Origin: Aeoliella straminimaris
GTDB lineage: Bacteria > Planctomycetota > Planctomycetia > Pirellulales > Lacipirellulaceae
Reading direction: 5' to 3'
DNA length: 64,000 nucleotides
Assembly (NCBI RefSeq): GCF_024054565.1
Contig: NZ_JAMXLR010000023.1
Span: 43,561 to 107,560 of the forward strand
The notes under the pieces are model-generated. The model was not told the DNA's origin, searched no databases, and saw nothing but the letters and a program-made list of their open reading frames with translations. Of this stretch, positions 1 through 9,209 are shown in pieces; the first letter of the stretch is position 1, and each line of letters starts with the position of its first letter. A program made the translations under genes and the position numbers.

Positions 1-109
1 TGCGGGCACCCCTAGGAATCACCGCCACGAATAACACCGCCACCAAAGCAATCGCCAGGTAGTTGGGAATGCCAAGCGGCTGGCGGTCGAGGAAGGTGGG
101 ACGTTCCAT
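1..109 (-). CDS. Partial membrane protein, N-terminus only
   Basis: A minus-strand frame starts at ATG (bases 109-107) and runs open off the left edge, giving about 36 residues. It begins MERPTFLDRQPLGIPNY and then has a strongly hydrophobic stretch (LAIALVAVLFVAVI) typical of a first transmembrane segment. No Shine-Dalgarno sequence is evident. It lies 57 bases beyond the stop of the BBP7-like gene on the same strand, so it could be its downstream partner. No function can be assigned from so short a piece. Confidence 0.4.
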   Translation of the reverse strand, partial: MERPTFLDRQPLGIPNYLAIALVAVLFVAVIPRGAR

Positions 110-165
110 TCCGGTGGAGGGGGCTCAGGAAGGCGGGCGGTAGGTGAATGATTTGTAGCACCAGC

Positions 166-1431
166 CTACCAGTAACATTCCAAGCCGAAAATGCCACCAT
201 TGTAAAATGGGTCGCCAGTATAGGGAAAACGGCCCTCATCCGGCGAAAAATTCAGCTGATCGGGGGCAATGGCCACCGCCGAAACGTACATCATCTGCCA
301 GCCCGCCTTCAGCGAGATGTTGGGACGCAGGTGATAGCGGCCGACCAGCTGCATTTCGCCGATAAAGCTGAGCGTGGTGTCCCGATTGTTGACACTGTAG
401 CTGCTGTCCTCGTCGTTGGTGATGGTAAATCTGGACTTGGCCTTGACATCATTGATGTAGGGACCACCTTTGCCCATCAGTTCGACATTCCAGCGATCGC
501 GTTCATACAACAGGCTGCAGCCAAGCTGCACTCCGAACATGTCGTTGTTGGTCACGACGTGGTAGTTGCCATCTTCATTGGCGAAGGTCGAGATGTTCGT
601 GGCACTCCAGTCCAGGGTGTCGACCAAGTCGAAGTAACGAAGTCCAAACAGGAACTGCTTGGTAAGGCCCTCGTTGGTGGTACGCACCCATTCGCCACCC
701 GGTGTGAGCATCATGCGGTCGCGACGCAAGCGCTCTTTCACACGATAGTTCACTTCGAAGCTGTTGAAGCGACTGTCGTAGTCGACCACCATCGATTCGG
801 CGCCGTCGAATGCTGGATTGAAGTCCGAGATTCCCGTCGGCACGAACAGCGTTTGACCGTCTGTAGAGCTGGTCAGGGTGTCGTCCTGCGTCGACTCGCC
901 ACCACCGAAAGCGGTGAATTCGATCGTATGATCGCGATTTTCGACGTCGCGGAACAGGAAGCGGCCCAGCGTCAGACGTACGTTACCCGCGGCGCCCGGA
1001 TCGGACCGCTTGAGCAACAGCTTACGCGTGGAGCCGCTGTCTTGCCCAAGTGTCATGTCGTCGCGTTTCCACATGCGATTCAGCACCACCGCTTCGATTT
1101 CGGTGTACCACCAACCGCGACGCAACCACGTGCCACTGCTGGCGGTGAGTGCCGGTTGGCAGCCCCACATGTCGCAGTTGGACTGATGCAGCGCATGGTA
1201 GTCGCCGTACTCGCCCATGGGTACCGATTCGGGACCGCTAGACAGGTCCTCTGGCACACCCAGTGGCGTGGAGTCCTCCATGCCTGGTGGGACTACCTCC
1301 ATCGGTCCAGCCGACTCGGCAGGAGGTGTTATCGGGGGCATCGTTAAATCCTGCGCGTAAATTGCACCGGAAGCCGCCACAGCGGCCAATGCCCAACAAA
1401 TTCGAATTGATGCGAAGTTCTGCCTGGTCAC
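166..1431 (-). CDS. BBP7-like outer-membrane beta-barrel protein
   Basis: A 421-residue exported protein. The GTG start (1431) is preceded by AGGAG about ten bases upstream. Residues 1-27 form a signal peptide ending near AIYAQ. The mature part opens with a low-complexity Pro/Met/Glu-rich stretch (about 30-85), then a short Cys-containing segment and alternating beta-strand pattern rich in aromatic and charged residues to the C-terminal aromatic pair YW, which is typical of barrel proteins. Length and pattern fit the BBP7 family of putative outer-membrane barrels that is expanded in planctomycetes. The role (surface porin or structural protein) is inferred from the family only. It stands alone, with a 310-base gap to the divergent transaldolase. 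Confidence 0.6.
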   Translation of the reverse strand: MTRQNFASIRICWALAAVAASGAIYAQDLTMPPITPPAESAGPMEVVPPGMEDSTPLGVPEDLSSGPESVPMGEYGDYHALHQSNCDMWGCQPALTASSGTWLRRGWWYTEIEAVVLNRMWKRDDMTLGQDSGSTRKLLLKRSDPGAAGNVRLTLGRFLFRDVENRDHTIEFTAFGGGESTQDDTLTSSTDGQTLFVPTGISDFNPAFDGAESMVVDYDSRFNSFEVNYRVKERLRRDRMMLTPGGEWVRTTNEGLTKQFLFGLRYFDLVDTLDWSATNISTFANEDGNYHVVTNNDMFGVQLGCSLLYERDRWNVELMGKGGPYINDVKAKSRFTITNDEDSSYSVNNRDTTLSFIGEMQLVGRYHLRPNISLKAGWQMMYVSAVAIAPDQLNFSPDEGRFPYTGDPFYNGGIFGLECYW

Positions 1432-1741
1432 GGATTGATTCTCCTGTCGTCCCGTGCCCTAATTCAAATAGGCAAGCGATCGCCATCGACGGGTTTGACG
1501 ACTCCGTTACGAGCCAACCGAATCGATGCTTGGGGCGATCGTTACCCCCCTGGGGACGCGCGGTGTGTCCACCTGTGGTGGTTCATCGTCCGATTGCCGC
1601 CCGCAATAAAGGAATTACTGTTAGAATCCGTCGAATCGGCACCAACCGTACAATGCGCAGCGATTACCTCGATTGCGCAGACTGCCGTCTCCGCCCCGGT
1701 CTTCCACCGAACAACCAGCAACACTTCATAGGAGCTAACGC
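1432..1741. other. Intergenic gap between BBP7-like gene and transaldolase
   Basis: This is the divergent promoter region for the two flanking genes. It holds the ribosome-binding sites of both (AGGAG on each side). I see no further gene, repeat or clear -35/-10 pair. Confidence 0.5.
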
Positions 1742-2800
1742 ATGTCTTCCCCACTCGAATCTCTGATTCATTGCGGCACGAAACTGTGGCTCGATTCCGT
1801 TGATCCTGATCTGGTGCAGAAAAATCGCGCGCTCGGTGCGACCGGCGCGACATCCAATCCCATCATCATCGCCGATCTGGTGAAGACGGGCCGGTTTGAC
1901 GAACAGCTTGGCTCGCTCATGGCCAGCGGTGATGCGACCGACGCCGATATTGCCTGGTCGCTGACCGACCAGATCGTCTCGGACGCTGAGCGGGTGTTCG
2001 CGCCCGTCTGGCAAACCACCAGCGGCAACGACGGCTACGTGAGCTTCGAGCTCGATCCTTTGCTGGAAGATCCCGATCGCGATCTGCCACACGTCGACCG
2101 GGTGGAGCAGTATGTCGAACTGGGCAAGCGGTGGAGCAGCGAGCATCGCAACCGCATGATCAAGGTGCCAGCAACGCCAGCTGGTCTCGAGGCGCTGCAG
2201 CCTTTGGCGGCAGCTGGCGTGCCGCTGAACGTTACGCTCATCTTCACCCAGCGGCAGTACCAGCAAGCGCGTGATGCCATTTGGCAGGGAGCGCAGCGTC
2301 GTCGGTCGCTGCAGTCGTTCAAGAGCGTGTACAGCATCTTCATTTCTCGGGTGGACGTTTACACGGAGAAACACGTGCCATCGCTCAGCGAGGCCGCACA
2401 GGGGCAGGTGGGCATCGTCAACGCCAAACGCCTGTGGGCCGACAACCAGCAGTTCTGGGGTGGCAAGGAAGCGCCGCTGCATCAGGAGATCGTATTTGCC
2501 AGCACTGGCAGCAAGAAGCCGGAAGACCCCGCATGGAAGTACGTCGCGGCGCTGGCCGGCAGTGACATCCAGACCAATCCTCCGGCTACCAACGACGCGG
2601 TGCAGGAGAGTGGGCTCGAATTCACGCGGACCGTGGACCAGCTGCCCCCGCAGGCGGTGCTCGATGAGATCGACAAGCTGGTCGACATGCAAGAGCTGGA
2701 GAAAACGCTGATGTCCGAAGGCATCGCCAAGTTCGCCACCCCACAGAAGGCGCTGCTTGAGTTGATTGCGGACAAGCGCCGGCAGCTTGCCAGCACCTGA
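1742..2800 (+). CDS. tal: Transaldolase
   Basis: A 352-residue transaldolase, which moves a dihydroxyacetone unit between sugar phosphates in the non-oxidative pentose phosphate pathway. ATG is preceded by AGGAG seven bases upstream. The Schiff-base lysine is K141 in the motif MIKVPAT, and the N-terminal TGATSNP motif (about 34-40) is the conserved first barrel strand of the family. Length is in the usual range for the larger transaldolases. It is monocistronic: a short hairpin follows the stop and the next gene has its own promoter. Confidence 0.9.
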   Translation: MSSPLESLIHCGTKLWLDSVDPDLVQKNRALGATGATSNPIIIADLVKTGRFDEQLGSLMASGDATDADIAWSLTDQIVSDAERVFAPVWQTTSGNDGYVSFELDPLLEDPDRDLPHVDRVEQYVELGKRWSSEHRNRMIKVPATPAGLEALQPLAAAGVPLNVTLIFTQRQYQQARDAIWQGAQRRRSLQSFKSVYSIFISRVDVYTEKHVPSLSEAAQGQVGIVNAKRLWADNQQFWGGKEAPLHQEIVFASTGSKKPEDPAWKYVAALAGSDIQTNPPATNDAVQESGLEFTRTVDQLPPQAVLDEIDKLVDMQELEKTLMSEGIAKFATPQKALLELIADKRRQLAST

Positions 2801-2814
2801 TTCCAAACACTGCA

Positions 2815-2831
2815 GGGCCGCGAAGCGGTCC
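2815..2831 (+). terminator. Hairpin after transaldolase, possible terminator
   Basis: Seven-base stem GGGCCGC / GCGGTCC with a GAA loop, 15 bases after the transaldolase stop. It is followed by GTGTTTTGG, a weak T-tract, so termination is plausible but not certain. Confidence 0.4.
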
Positions 2832-2902
2832 GTGTTTTGGTGCGAAAATCGTTACAAGTTGCAGGATTGGCCGGCTGGCGACCGATACGTGGTGATGGAT
2901 AC

Positions 2903-2931
2903 TTGACTTTGTTTAGCAACTTACATAACAT
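2903..2931 (+). promoter_or_regulatory. Sigma-70-like promoter for cysH
   Basis: TTGACT (2903-2908), a 17-base spacer and TAACAT (2926-2931) fit a housekeeping promoter with one mismatch in the -35 and two in the -10. It would start transcription near 2938, about 45 bases before the cysH start. Confidence 0.45.
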
Positions 2932-2981
2932 TCTGCCGAGGTCGCCGTTCCGGCGCCTGTTTTTTGCTCCGAGGTCCCGTT

Positions 2982-3764
2982 ATGGCCACCAGCACCAGCG
3001 AGTTACCTGTTGTTATGCCCACCGCATCCCCTTCTGCCGTTGAGCCCACCCCCGAGCTGTTGGCCGAATTGGCCGAGGCGAGCGCGAAGCTGGAGACCGC
3101 TACGCCGGAGGAGATTGTGGCCTGGGCGGCGGAGCGATTCGGCAACGGCCTGACCATGGCCACGGCCTTCGGCCCCGAGGGCTGCCTGATTCTGTCGATC
3201 CTTGCTCAGGTAGCGCCGCAGACCTACGTATTCAATCTCGACACGGGGTATCAGTTTCAGGCCACACTCGACCTGCGTGATCGGATCGCCGAGAAGTACG
3301 GCCTGGAAGTCGACATGCTGCAGCCGGAGCTCACGGTACCCGAGTACGAGGCCGCGCACGGCGGGCCGCTGTACCAGACCAATCCCAATCAGTGTTGCTT
3401 CGATCGCAAGATCAAACTGTTGCACCGCGGCCTCGCCGGACGATCCGCTTGGATGAGCGGCATTCGTCGCGACCAGAGTGCCGATCGTGCGCAGTCGGCC
3501 ATCGTGGGGTGGGACAAGAAATTCAATCTGGTAAAGATCAGCCCCCTCGCGAATGCCACCAAGAAAGACGTCTGGGCTCGGATCGTCAAAGAAGGCGTGC
3601 CTTACAATCCGATGCACGACCAAGGCTATCCCAGCATCGGCTGCTGGCCCTGCACGCGCGCGGTGACGGATGGCGAAGCCGATGAACGGGCCGGACGATG
3701 GAGCGGCACCGCCAAGACCGAGTGTGGTTTGCATTCGGTCGAGCAGCAGGGCAGTGGTATCTAA
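2982..3764 (+). CDS. cysH: Phosphoadenylyl/adenylyl-sulfate reductase CysH
   Basis: A 260-residue cytoplasmic reductase of assimilatory sulfate reduction. It turns activated sulfate (APS or PAPS) into sulfite using thioredoxin or a like donor. ATG 2982 is chosen over an upstream TTG (2964) because GAGGT lies six bases before it. The PAPS-reductase fold motif is at about 60-67. It has the Cys pair C138-C139 and C221-x-x-C224, which bind a [4Fe-4S] cluster in the APS-reductase type, and the C-terminal catalytic ECGLH with C248. The iron-sulfur cysteines argue for APS (or dual) rather than strict PAPS specificity. An Rrf2 regulator follows on the same strand. Confidence 0.9.
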   Translation: MATSTSELPVVMPTASPSAVEPTPELLAELAEASAKLETATPEEIVAWAAERFGNGLTMATAFGPEGCLILSILAQVAPQTYVFNLDTGYQFQATLDLRDRIAEKYGLEVDMLQPELTVPEYEAAHGGPLYQTNPNQCCFDRKIKLLHRGLAGRSAWMSGIRRDQSADRAQSAIVGWDKKFNLVKISPLANATKKDVWARIVKEGVPYNPMHDQGYPSIGCWPCTRAVTDGEADERAGRWSGTAKTECGLHSVEQQGSGI

Positions 3765-3902
3765 GCAAGCCGGAATGGTGGTAATCCTCTCCAGAAATCA
3801 ATGCTCATTGGCCAAACTGGTAAGTAAGGTAGTAGGTGAGTCCCGTTCACCCCCGGACTTCCAACTACGGACCGACTCACTTTCTAACCCACGCACCTCG
3901 TA

Positions 3903-4328
3903 GTGAAACTCTCCGCGAAAACCGAATATGGCTGCCTGGCGATGTTGCACCTGGCGGAACAGCATCCGCAGGGCGAGCCCGTGCAAATACGCCGGGTGGC
4001 TGCCGAGCACGGCATTCCATCACGGTTTCTGGTGCAGATCTTGTTGGAGCTGAAGCGTGCCGGGCTGGTGCACAGTACACGCGGCGCGGCGGGCGGTTAT
4101 CAGCTGGCCCGTGCTCCGGAGGAAATTAGCCTGGGCGAAGTGATCGCCGTCCTCGAAGGCAGCGATTCGCCGCCCACCGAAGAGGCGAAACGCGATGGGC
4201 TCCGCGGCGCCCTCTATTCTGCGTGCCGGGAGGCACAAGCCGCCCAGCAGGAGCGACTCGAGGGAATATCTCTGGCCGACCTGCTGGAATATGCCGGAGG
4301 AGGTTGCGAGCCGATGTGGTACATCTAG
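3903..4328 (+). CDS. Rrf2-family transcriptional regulator
   Basis: A 141-residue Rrf2 protein starting at GTG (3903). Residues 1-60 form the winged helix, with the family opening MKLSAKTEYGCLAMLHLA and a wing segment TRGAAGGYQLAR at about 59-70. The cysteine triad that binds an iron-sulfur cluster in IscR/NsrR is absent: only an isolated Cys lies in the central region and one near the C-terminus. It is therefore more like the cluster-free sulfur regulator CymR. Its position 138 bases after cysH suggests that it controls sulfate assimilation, but this is inference from neighbourhood. Confidence 0.85.
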   Translation: MKLSAKTEYGCLAMLHLAEQHPQGEPVQIRRVAAEHGIPSRFLVQILLELKRAGLVHSTRGAAGGYQLARAPEEISLGEVIAVLEGSDSPPTEEAKRDGLRGALYSACREAQAAQQERLEGISLADLLEYAGGGCEPMWYI

Positions 4329-4412
4329 CAACGAATCTCTGTTGATTTTGGGGCGTAAATCACCAATAGTGATGGCACGAAATTCAAATTCCAGGGGCCG
4401 GGAGCACCACCT

Positions 4413-5507
4413 ATGCATCGAACGCTTGCTGTTTCGTCTGCTCTGTTACTGGCTAGTGTGGCCTGCTCGCCAGTGGCCCAAGGCTGTTCGGCCGTCCTGC
4501 TGCAATTGGCCAACCGGCCGGTCATGGCGCGGAACTACGACTGGCATATTGGCAACGCGCTGCTAATGATCAATCAGCCTGGAATTGCCAAGCGGGCCTT
4601 GGCTTTCGACAATCCGGCCGAGTGGACCAGCAAGTACGGCAGCGTCACCGTCAATCAGTATGGTCGTGAACTGCCAGTGGACGGAATCAACCAACAGGGG
4701 CTGGCGATTGCCGTGCTGTGGTTGGATGAGACCGAGTATCCGGCCGTCGACGAACGACCGTCGGTGAGCGCCGCTCAGTGGGTGCAGTATCAACTCGATA
4801 CGGCTTCGTCCGTCGCGGAGGTGGTCGAAAGCGACAACAAGATTCGCATCAATTCGTTCGGCGGTGTGAAAGTGCACTACTTTGTGAGCGACGCGACGGG
4901 TGATTGTGCCGTGATTGAGTTCATTAAAGGTCGCCTGGTCGTACATCGAGGTGACGGCCTGCAGTATCCTCAGATCACCAACGACACCTGCGCTGAGTGC
5001 CTGCGGCAGATTGGGACTTATCAGGGATTCGGTGGAAGCGAGGCAATTCCCCGCGATAACCATTCCATGAGCCGCTATGCACGACTGGCTCGAGCGGCCC
5101 AACAGGCCGAGGCCGATCGCGGCGAGGCACATGAACTGGCGTTCGATACGATTCGCACCGTCAGTCACAGGTCGACGCGCTGGCAGATCGTCTACGACCT
5201 GCAGTCCAAGAAGATGTACCTTCGCACACAACAGCAACCGACAGATCGTGTCATCGATCTAGGGCAGTGCCAATTCGACCCAGCCCGTCCCGCCAGAGTA
5301 CTGGACATCGAGACCCCGCTGCGTGGGAACGTGGTGAGTAAGTTTCGCGACTACACGCGCGAAGCAAATAAACGCCTCATCGAGCAGTCGGTGGCCGCCA
5401 CCAGCTTTACGCGCGATATGCCCACAGCAATTGTGCAGATGGTGATCGACTACCCCGACCACGCCTGCACACCGATCGCCGCCGAAGTGTCCGAGGCGGC
5501 GCGATAA
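4413..5507 (+). CDS. Secreted linear amide C-N hydrolase (choloylglycine hydrolase family)
   Basis: A 364-residue Ntn-hydrolase. Residues 1-24 are a signal peptide ending SPVAQG, and C25 directly after it is the expected N-terminal nucleophile (GCSAVLL). The conserved R/D pair follows in MARNYDWHIG (about 38-47). The family cleaves linear amides such as penicillin V, conjugated bile acids or acyl-homoserine lactones. A bile-acid role is unlikely in this organism; acylated amides or signal molecules are possible substrates. GGGAG precedes ATG at a suitable distance. The neighbours (Rrf2 regulator, convergent acetyltransferase) say little about its job. Confidence 0.8.
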   Translation: MHRTLAVSSALLLASVACSPVAQGCSAVLLQLANRPVMARNYDWHIGNALLMINQPGIAKRALAFDNPAEWTSKYGSVTVNQYGRELPVDGINQQGLAIAVLWLDETEYPAVDERPSVSAAQWVQYQLDTASSVAEVVESDNKIRINSFGGVKVHYFVSDATGDCAVIEFIKGRLVVHRGDGLQYPQITNDTCAECLRQIGTYQGFGGSEAIPRDNHSMSRYARLARAAQQAEADRGEAHELAFDTIRTVSHRSTRWQIVYDLQSKKMYLRTQQQPTDRVIDLGQCQFDPARPARVLDIETPLRGNVVSKFRDYTREANKRLIEQSVAATSFTRDMPTAIVQMVIDYPDHACTPIAAEVSEAAR

Positions 5508-5519
5508 CGTTCCGCCGCG

Positions 5520-6647
5520 TTACGGCAGGTTACGCTCGAACAGCCGGTAAGTCTTATAGCGAATGGCGCCAGCTTTTTCCAGCGTCTTACGCGACAGGTC
5601 ATTCGACTCCAGCACCCAGGAAAACTCGGCTTCTGTGACGCCGTGTTTCAGTACCGGTTCGATCAGCCCTCGCGCAAGCGAGATGCCGACCCCCCAGCTT
5701 TGGTACTCGGGAATTACGTTGGCACTGATCACCCGCATGCGAGTAATCTCATTGCGCCGCCTGAGCAGTTTCAGAAAGCCAAAGGGCAAGAGCCGTCCGT
5801 TGATCTCTCGGATTCGCTCGTTGTAGTCTAGCAGACCGAAGATCACGCCGATCGGCTTTCCTCGGACTTCGGCAACCAGTGTCATGTCGGGCACGATCAT
5901 GTGCCGCAGTTGGCTGGCCGTCGAGGCGACTTCTGCCTCCGACAGGGGAACGAATCCCCAGGTGGCCGACAGGGCCTCGTTGTAGATGTTCAGGAACATC
6001 TCGACTTCTTGGCGGAATTTCTTGCGATCCATCTGCCGCAAAGTGATGCCGAACCGTTCGCGGATGCCTTCGTCAATCACCCGATGCTTGTCATCCATCT
6101 GTGACAGCATGCCGACGTGTCCCCAGAAGGCGAACAGGTCGTGCGCCTTCTCGAAGCCGGCGGCCCTGATCAGTTGTTCGTAGTACGGCTGATTGTAAGT
6201 CATCATGAACATGGGGGGCTTATCGAAGCCGTCGACCAATAGACCCCATTCGTAGTTGATCGATGGATTGCATGGGCCGCGAACGGAAGTCATGTCGCGA
6301 TCGGCCAGCCACTTGGCGGCCGCCTCGAACAGCGGCGCCGACACTTCGAGGTCGTCTTCCGACTCGAAGAAGCCAAAGAAGCCCAGCTTGTCCTTGTGCC
6401 ACTGGTTGTGGGCGTGATTCACGATGGCTGCGATCCGCCCACAGGTTTCTCCACCACGCTGAGCGAGGAACGTCTGCACCTCGGCGGCCTGGTAGAACGG
6501 GTGCCGGCGATAGCCGAGCAGCCCCCGTTGCTCGTGAATGAGCGGCGGGATCCAGTTTTCGTCGTCTCGGTACAAACGCCATGGCAGATCGACGAATTCA
6601 CGCTGCTCACGGCGGGTGGAAACGGGTATGATGCGTACTTCGGACAT
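5520..6647 (-). CDS. GNAT-like N-acetyltransferase
   Basis: A cytoplasmic protein of about 375 residues from the ATG at 6647; a 13-residue longer form from 6686 is possible. The start MSEVRIIPVSTRREQREF followed by the LPWRLYRDD and WIPPL pattern matches a family of uncharacterised large acyltransferase-like proteins found in many phyla. The C-terminal half (about 260-360) has the GNAT order: strand pair, a loop before VISANVIPEYQSWGVG, then the helix ARGLIEPVLKHG and the SWVLESNDLSRKTLEKAGA segment that resembles the N-x-x-x-x-x-x-x-x-G end of GNAT folds. The acceptor is unknown. It is convergent with the hydrolase (12-base gap) and divergent from the epimerase. Confidence 0.75.
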   Translation of the reverse strand: MSEVRIIPVSTRREQREFVDLPWRLYRDDENWIPPLIHEQRGLLGYRRHPFYQAAEVQTFLAQRGGETCGRIAAIVNHAHNQWHKDKLGFFGFFESEDDLEVSAPLFEAAAKWLADRDMTSVRGPCNPSINYEWGLLVDGFDKPPMFMMTYNQPYYEQLIRAAGFEKAHDLFAFWGHVGMLSQMDDKHRVIDEGIRERFGITLRQMDRKKFRQEVEMFLNIYNEALSATWGFVPLSEAEVASTASQLRHMIVPDMTLVAEVRGKPIGVIFGLLDYNERIREINGRLLPFGFLKLLRRRNEITRMRVISANVIPEYQSWGVGISLARGLIEPVLKHGVTEAEFSWVLESNDLSRKTLEKAGAIRYKTYRLFERNLP

Positions 6648-6706
6648 GGGGCGAAGTGTAGACGCCCTACGCAATTCGCGAAACATCAGCTCCTGCCCTG
6701 GTTGCC

Positions 6707-7711
6707 ATGCCTCGCTGTCTCATCACCGGCGCAACGGGATTTATCGGGCCCCGGCTGGTGCAAGTGCTGCAAGCAGCGGGGGGAGAAATCCGCTGCCTGA
6801 CGCGTCCCACCGCCGATGTTTCGCGTCTAAAGGCCCTGGGGGTCGAACTAGCCACTGGTGATGTTACCGACCCCGAGTCGCTGCCTTCGGCAGTCCGCGA
6901 CGTGGATTTTGTGTTCCATTTGGCCGGACGGACGTTTGCCCCCAATTACGATGAGTTCACGAAAGTGAACGAAACGGGCTGCGCAAATGTGTCCGCTGCG
7001 TGCGCGGCCGAGTCGAATCCTCCAGTTCTAGTAGTAGTTAGTTCGCTAGCAGCGGCCGGGCCTTCGCCTGCGGGACGTGCCCTCAACGAAAAGGATGCAC
7101 CCGAGCCGATTTCCAACTACGGTCGTAGTAAGCTAGCTGGCGAGTTGGCCGCCCGCGAATGGGCGGCTGAGGTGCCGACCACCATCGTTCGCCCGCCGGT
7201 GGTGTTTGGTCCGGGCGACCGTGCCGGGTTGGTGCTAGTACGTAGCCTGCAAAAAACAGGAGTCCACGTGGTGCATCGGCCAGGATTGCCGCTGTCGTTG
7301 GTGCATGCCGACGACCTGGCTGCGGCCTTGCTGTTGGCCGCGCGGTATGGTGAGCGACTCGACCCCACCGATCCCAGGTCGAGCGGTGTGTACTACGCGG
7401 CCGATCCGGTGCCGTCGTCGTACACCGAAATGGGACACATGATCGGCGAGGCCTTGGGACGCCAGATTCGCATACTCCGGGTTCGCAAGTGGGCTCTGGC
7501 CTTGGCCGCCACTTTTGGTGAACTCGGCGGGCGAATCCGCGGTAAGCAGTCGCCACTGAACTGGGACAAAATGTGCGAGGGCACCGCCAGCGGTTGGGTC
7601 GCGTCGCCAGCCAAACTGGTTAGCCAAACGAACTTCGTTCCCGCCGCGCCACTGCCTGAACGATACCTGCAGACCATCGAGTGGTATCGCCAGGAAGGGT
7701 GGATCAAATAG
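6707..7711 (+). CDS. NAD-dependent epimerase/dehydratase (extended SDR)
   Basis: A 334-residue extended short-chain dehydrogenase. The Rossmann motif is GATGFIG at residues 8-14, an acidic DVTD follows the third strand, and the active-site YxxxK is in NYGRSKLAGE (about 138-147) with the Ser before it in VVSSLAAAG. Members act on nucleotide sugars, flavonoid-like compounds or sterol-like ketones; the substrate cannot be read from the sequence. The downstream sulfatase starts 27 bases after the stop with its own AGGAG, so the two are probably co-transcribed. Confidence 0.85.
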   Translation: MPRCLITGATGFIGPRLVQVLQAAGGEIRCLTRPTADVSRLKALGVELATGDVTDPESLPSAVRDVDFVFHLAGRTFAPNYDEFTKVNETGCANVSAACAAESNPPVLVVVSSLAAAGPSPAGRALNEKDAPEPISNYGRSKLAGELAAREWAAEVPTTIVRPPVVFGPGDRAGLVLVRSLQKTGVHVVHRPGLPLSLVHADDLAAALLLAARYGERLDPTDPRSSGVYYAADPVPSSYTEMGHMIGEALGRQIRILRVRKWALALAATFGELGGRIRGKQSPLNWDKMCEGTASGWVASPAKLVSQTNFVPAAPLPERYLQTIEWYRQEGWIK

Positions 7712-7737
7712 AGACACGCATCATAGGAGTTGAGTCG

Positions 7738-9150
7738 ATGAAGTTGGGATGTCTTCGTGCGTTTGCGTTGCTGTTGCTTCTCGCTGCTCCTGCCACGGCG
7801 GCCGAGCGGATGAACTTGTTGTTCATCACCGTGGACGACATGAACTGCGATTCGGTGGGGGCTTTTGGATGCGAGCTGGAAGGCATCACACCAAACATCG
7901 ATCGGCTGGCCAGCGAGGGCATGGCGTTCGATCGCGGCTTTGTGAACATCGCCATCTGCCAACCAACGCGGGCGGTGTGGATGACGGGGCGATACCCGCA
8001 CCGCAACGGTGCGCTGGGATTCGACCCGATTAACGCGGACGTGCCGACCCTGCCTGAAGCCCTCCAGGAGGCCGGGTACTACAACGCGCTGATTGGCAAG
8101 ACAAATCACGTAGTGCCGACCCGGGCGGACTCGTTCGATTTGAAAGTCAACCAGCGCGACTTGGGGCATGGCCGCAGCGAGTCGCACTACGTCGAGGCGG
8201 TTCAGCGTGCCATGGCCGAGGCGAAAGAGGCCAGCAAGCCGTGGTTCATCATGGCGAACTTGCACGACCCACATCGGCCGTTTGCCGGCAGCAAGCAGGA
8301 AAAGTACCGCCCACGGCCGGCCGTCACCCGCACGATCACTCCGCAGCAGGCGGAGGTTCCCGCCTTTCTTCCCGACTTGCCGCCGGTGCGGCGCGAGATG
8401 GCCGAGTACTTCACCTCGGTGCATCGGGCGGACGACATCGTGGGCGCGATTCTCGACGAGCTGAAGCAGGCGGGGCTGGCCGATCGAACGGTCGTGCTAT
8501 TTATGAGCGACCACGGGATGCCGCTGCCATTCGCGAAAACCAACTGCTACTACCACTCGAATCATACGCCCTGGATTGTACGCTGGCCGGGCGTCACCAC
8601 GCCGGGAAGCCGCGATGCGGAGCATTTCGTCAGTGGGGTCGATGTGGCGCCCACGTTGCTCGCAGCGGCCGGCTTGGAGAATCTGCCCGATACCGACGGA
8701 AGCTCCATCGTGCCGCTGCTCGAGGGACGGCAGCAGCCCGAGCGAAACGGAGTGTTTACCATGATCAACACCACCAGTGGCAAAAACGCGTACACCATGC
8801 GGGGAGTGCAGGACGGGCAATATCTCTACATCTGGAATGGGTGGGCCGATGGCCACACTCGTTTCCGCAACGAGTCGCAAAGCGGCCGCTCGATGCGTGC
8901 CATGGTGGCGGCCGCCAAGAACAATCCGGACATTGCCGCCCGAGTGCAGCACTTTCTCTATCGCACCACCGAGGAGATGTACGACCTCGAAAACGACCCC
9001 GATTGCCTGGTGAACTTGATTGCGGAGCCCAACGATCAGTACACACCACGCGCCACCGCCATGTCGAAACGGCTGTGGCATTGGATGCGAGACACGAACG
9101 ACCCCGCCCGCGAGCAGTTCGAGCAGCAAGTGGAGTTGGCGCTGGACTGA
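7738..9150 (+). CDS. Secreted sulfatase (type I, Cys-type)
   Basis: A 470-residue sulfatase. ATG 7738 has AGGAG nine bases upstream and opens a signal peptide (residues 1-21, ending PATA). The metal-binding pair D33-D34 is in ITVDDMN, and the formylglycine site C74-Q-P-T-R is in the alkaline-phosphatase fold. The order of motifs and the size resemble N-sulfoglucosamine sulfohydrolases and related heparan-type enzymes, though the substrate is not proven. It needs a formylglycine-generating enzyme, not seen here. Planctomycetes use such enzymes on sulfated algal or animal polysaccharides. It follows the epimerase closely. Confidence 0.9.
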   Translation: MKLGCLRAFALLLLLAAPATAAERMNLLFITVDDMNCDSVGAFGCELEGITPNIDRLASEGMAFDRGFVNIAICQPTRAVWMTGRYPHRNGALGFDPINADVPTLPEALQEAGYYNALIGKTNHVVPTRADSFDLKVNQRDLGHGRSESHYVEAVQRAMAEAKEASKPWFIMANLHDPHRPFAGSKQEKYRPRPAVTRTITPQQAEVPAFLPDLPPVRREMAEYFTSVHRADDIVGAILDELKQAGLADRTVVLFMSDHGMPLPFAKTNCYYHSNHTPWIVRWPGVTTPGSRDAEHFVSGVDVAPTLLAAAGLENLPDTDGSSIVPLLEGRQQPERNGVFTMINTTSGKNAYTMRGVQDGQYLYIWNGWADGHTRFRNESQSGRSMRAMVAAAKNNPDIAARVQHFLYRTTEEMYDLENDPDCLVNLIAEPNDQYTPRATAMSKRLWHWMRDTNDPAREQFEQQVELALD

Positions 9151-9209
9151 ATTAGAGTGGAATCGCACCGGAGGCTGCTGCCTTCACGGCACGGGGACGA
9201 ATCGCCCTT

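Noticed and set aside
148..1347. A 399-codon plus-strand frame opposite the BBP7-like gene
   Set aside because: It is antisense to a gene with signal peptide, ribosome-binding site and family likeness. Its own translation has no recognisable domain.
2801..2981. SAM or other sulfur riboswitch before cysH
   Set aside because: The leader after the proposed promoter is only about 45 bases, too short, and no known riboswitch core is seen.
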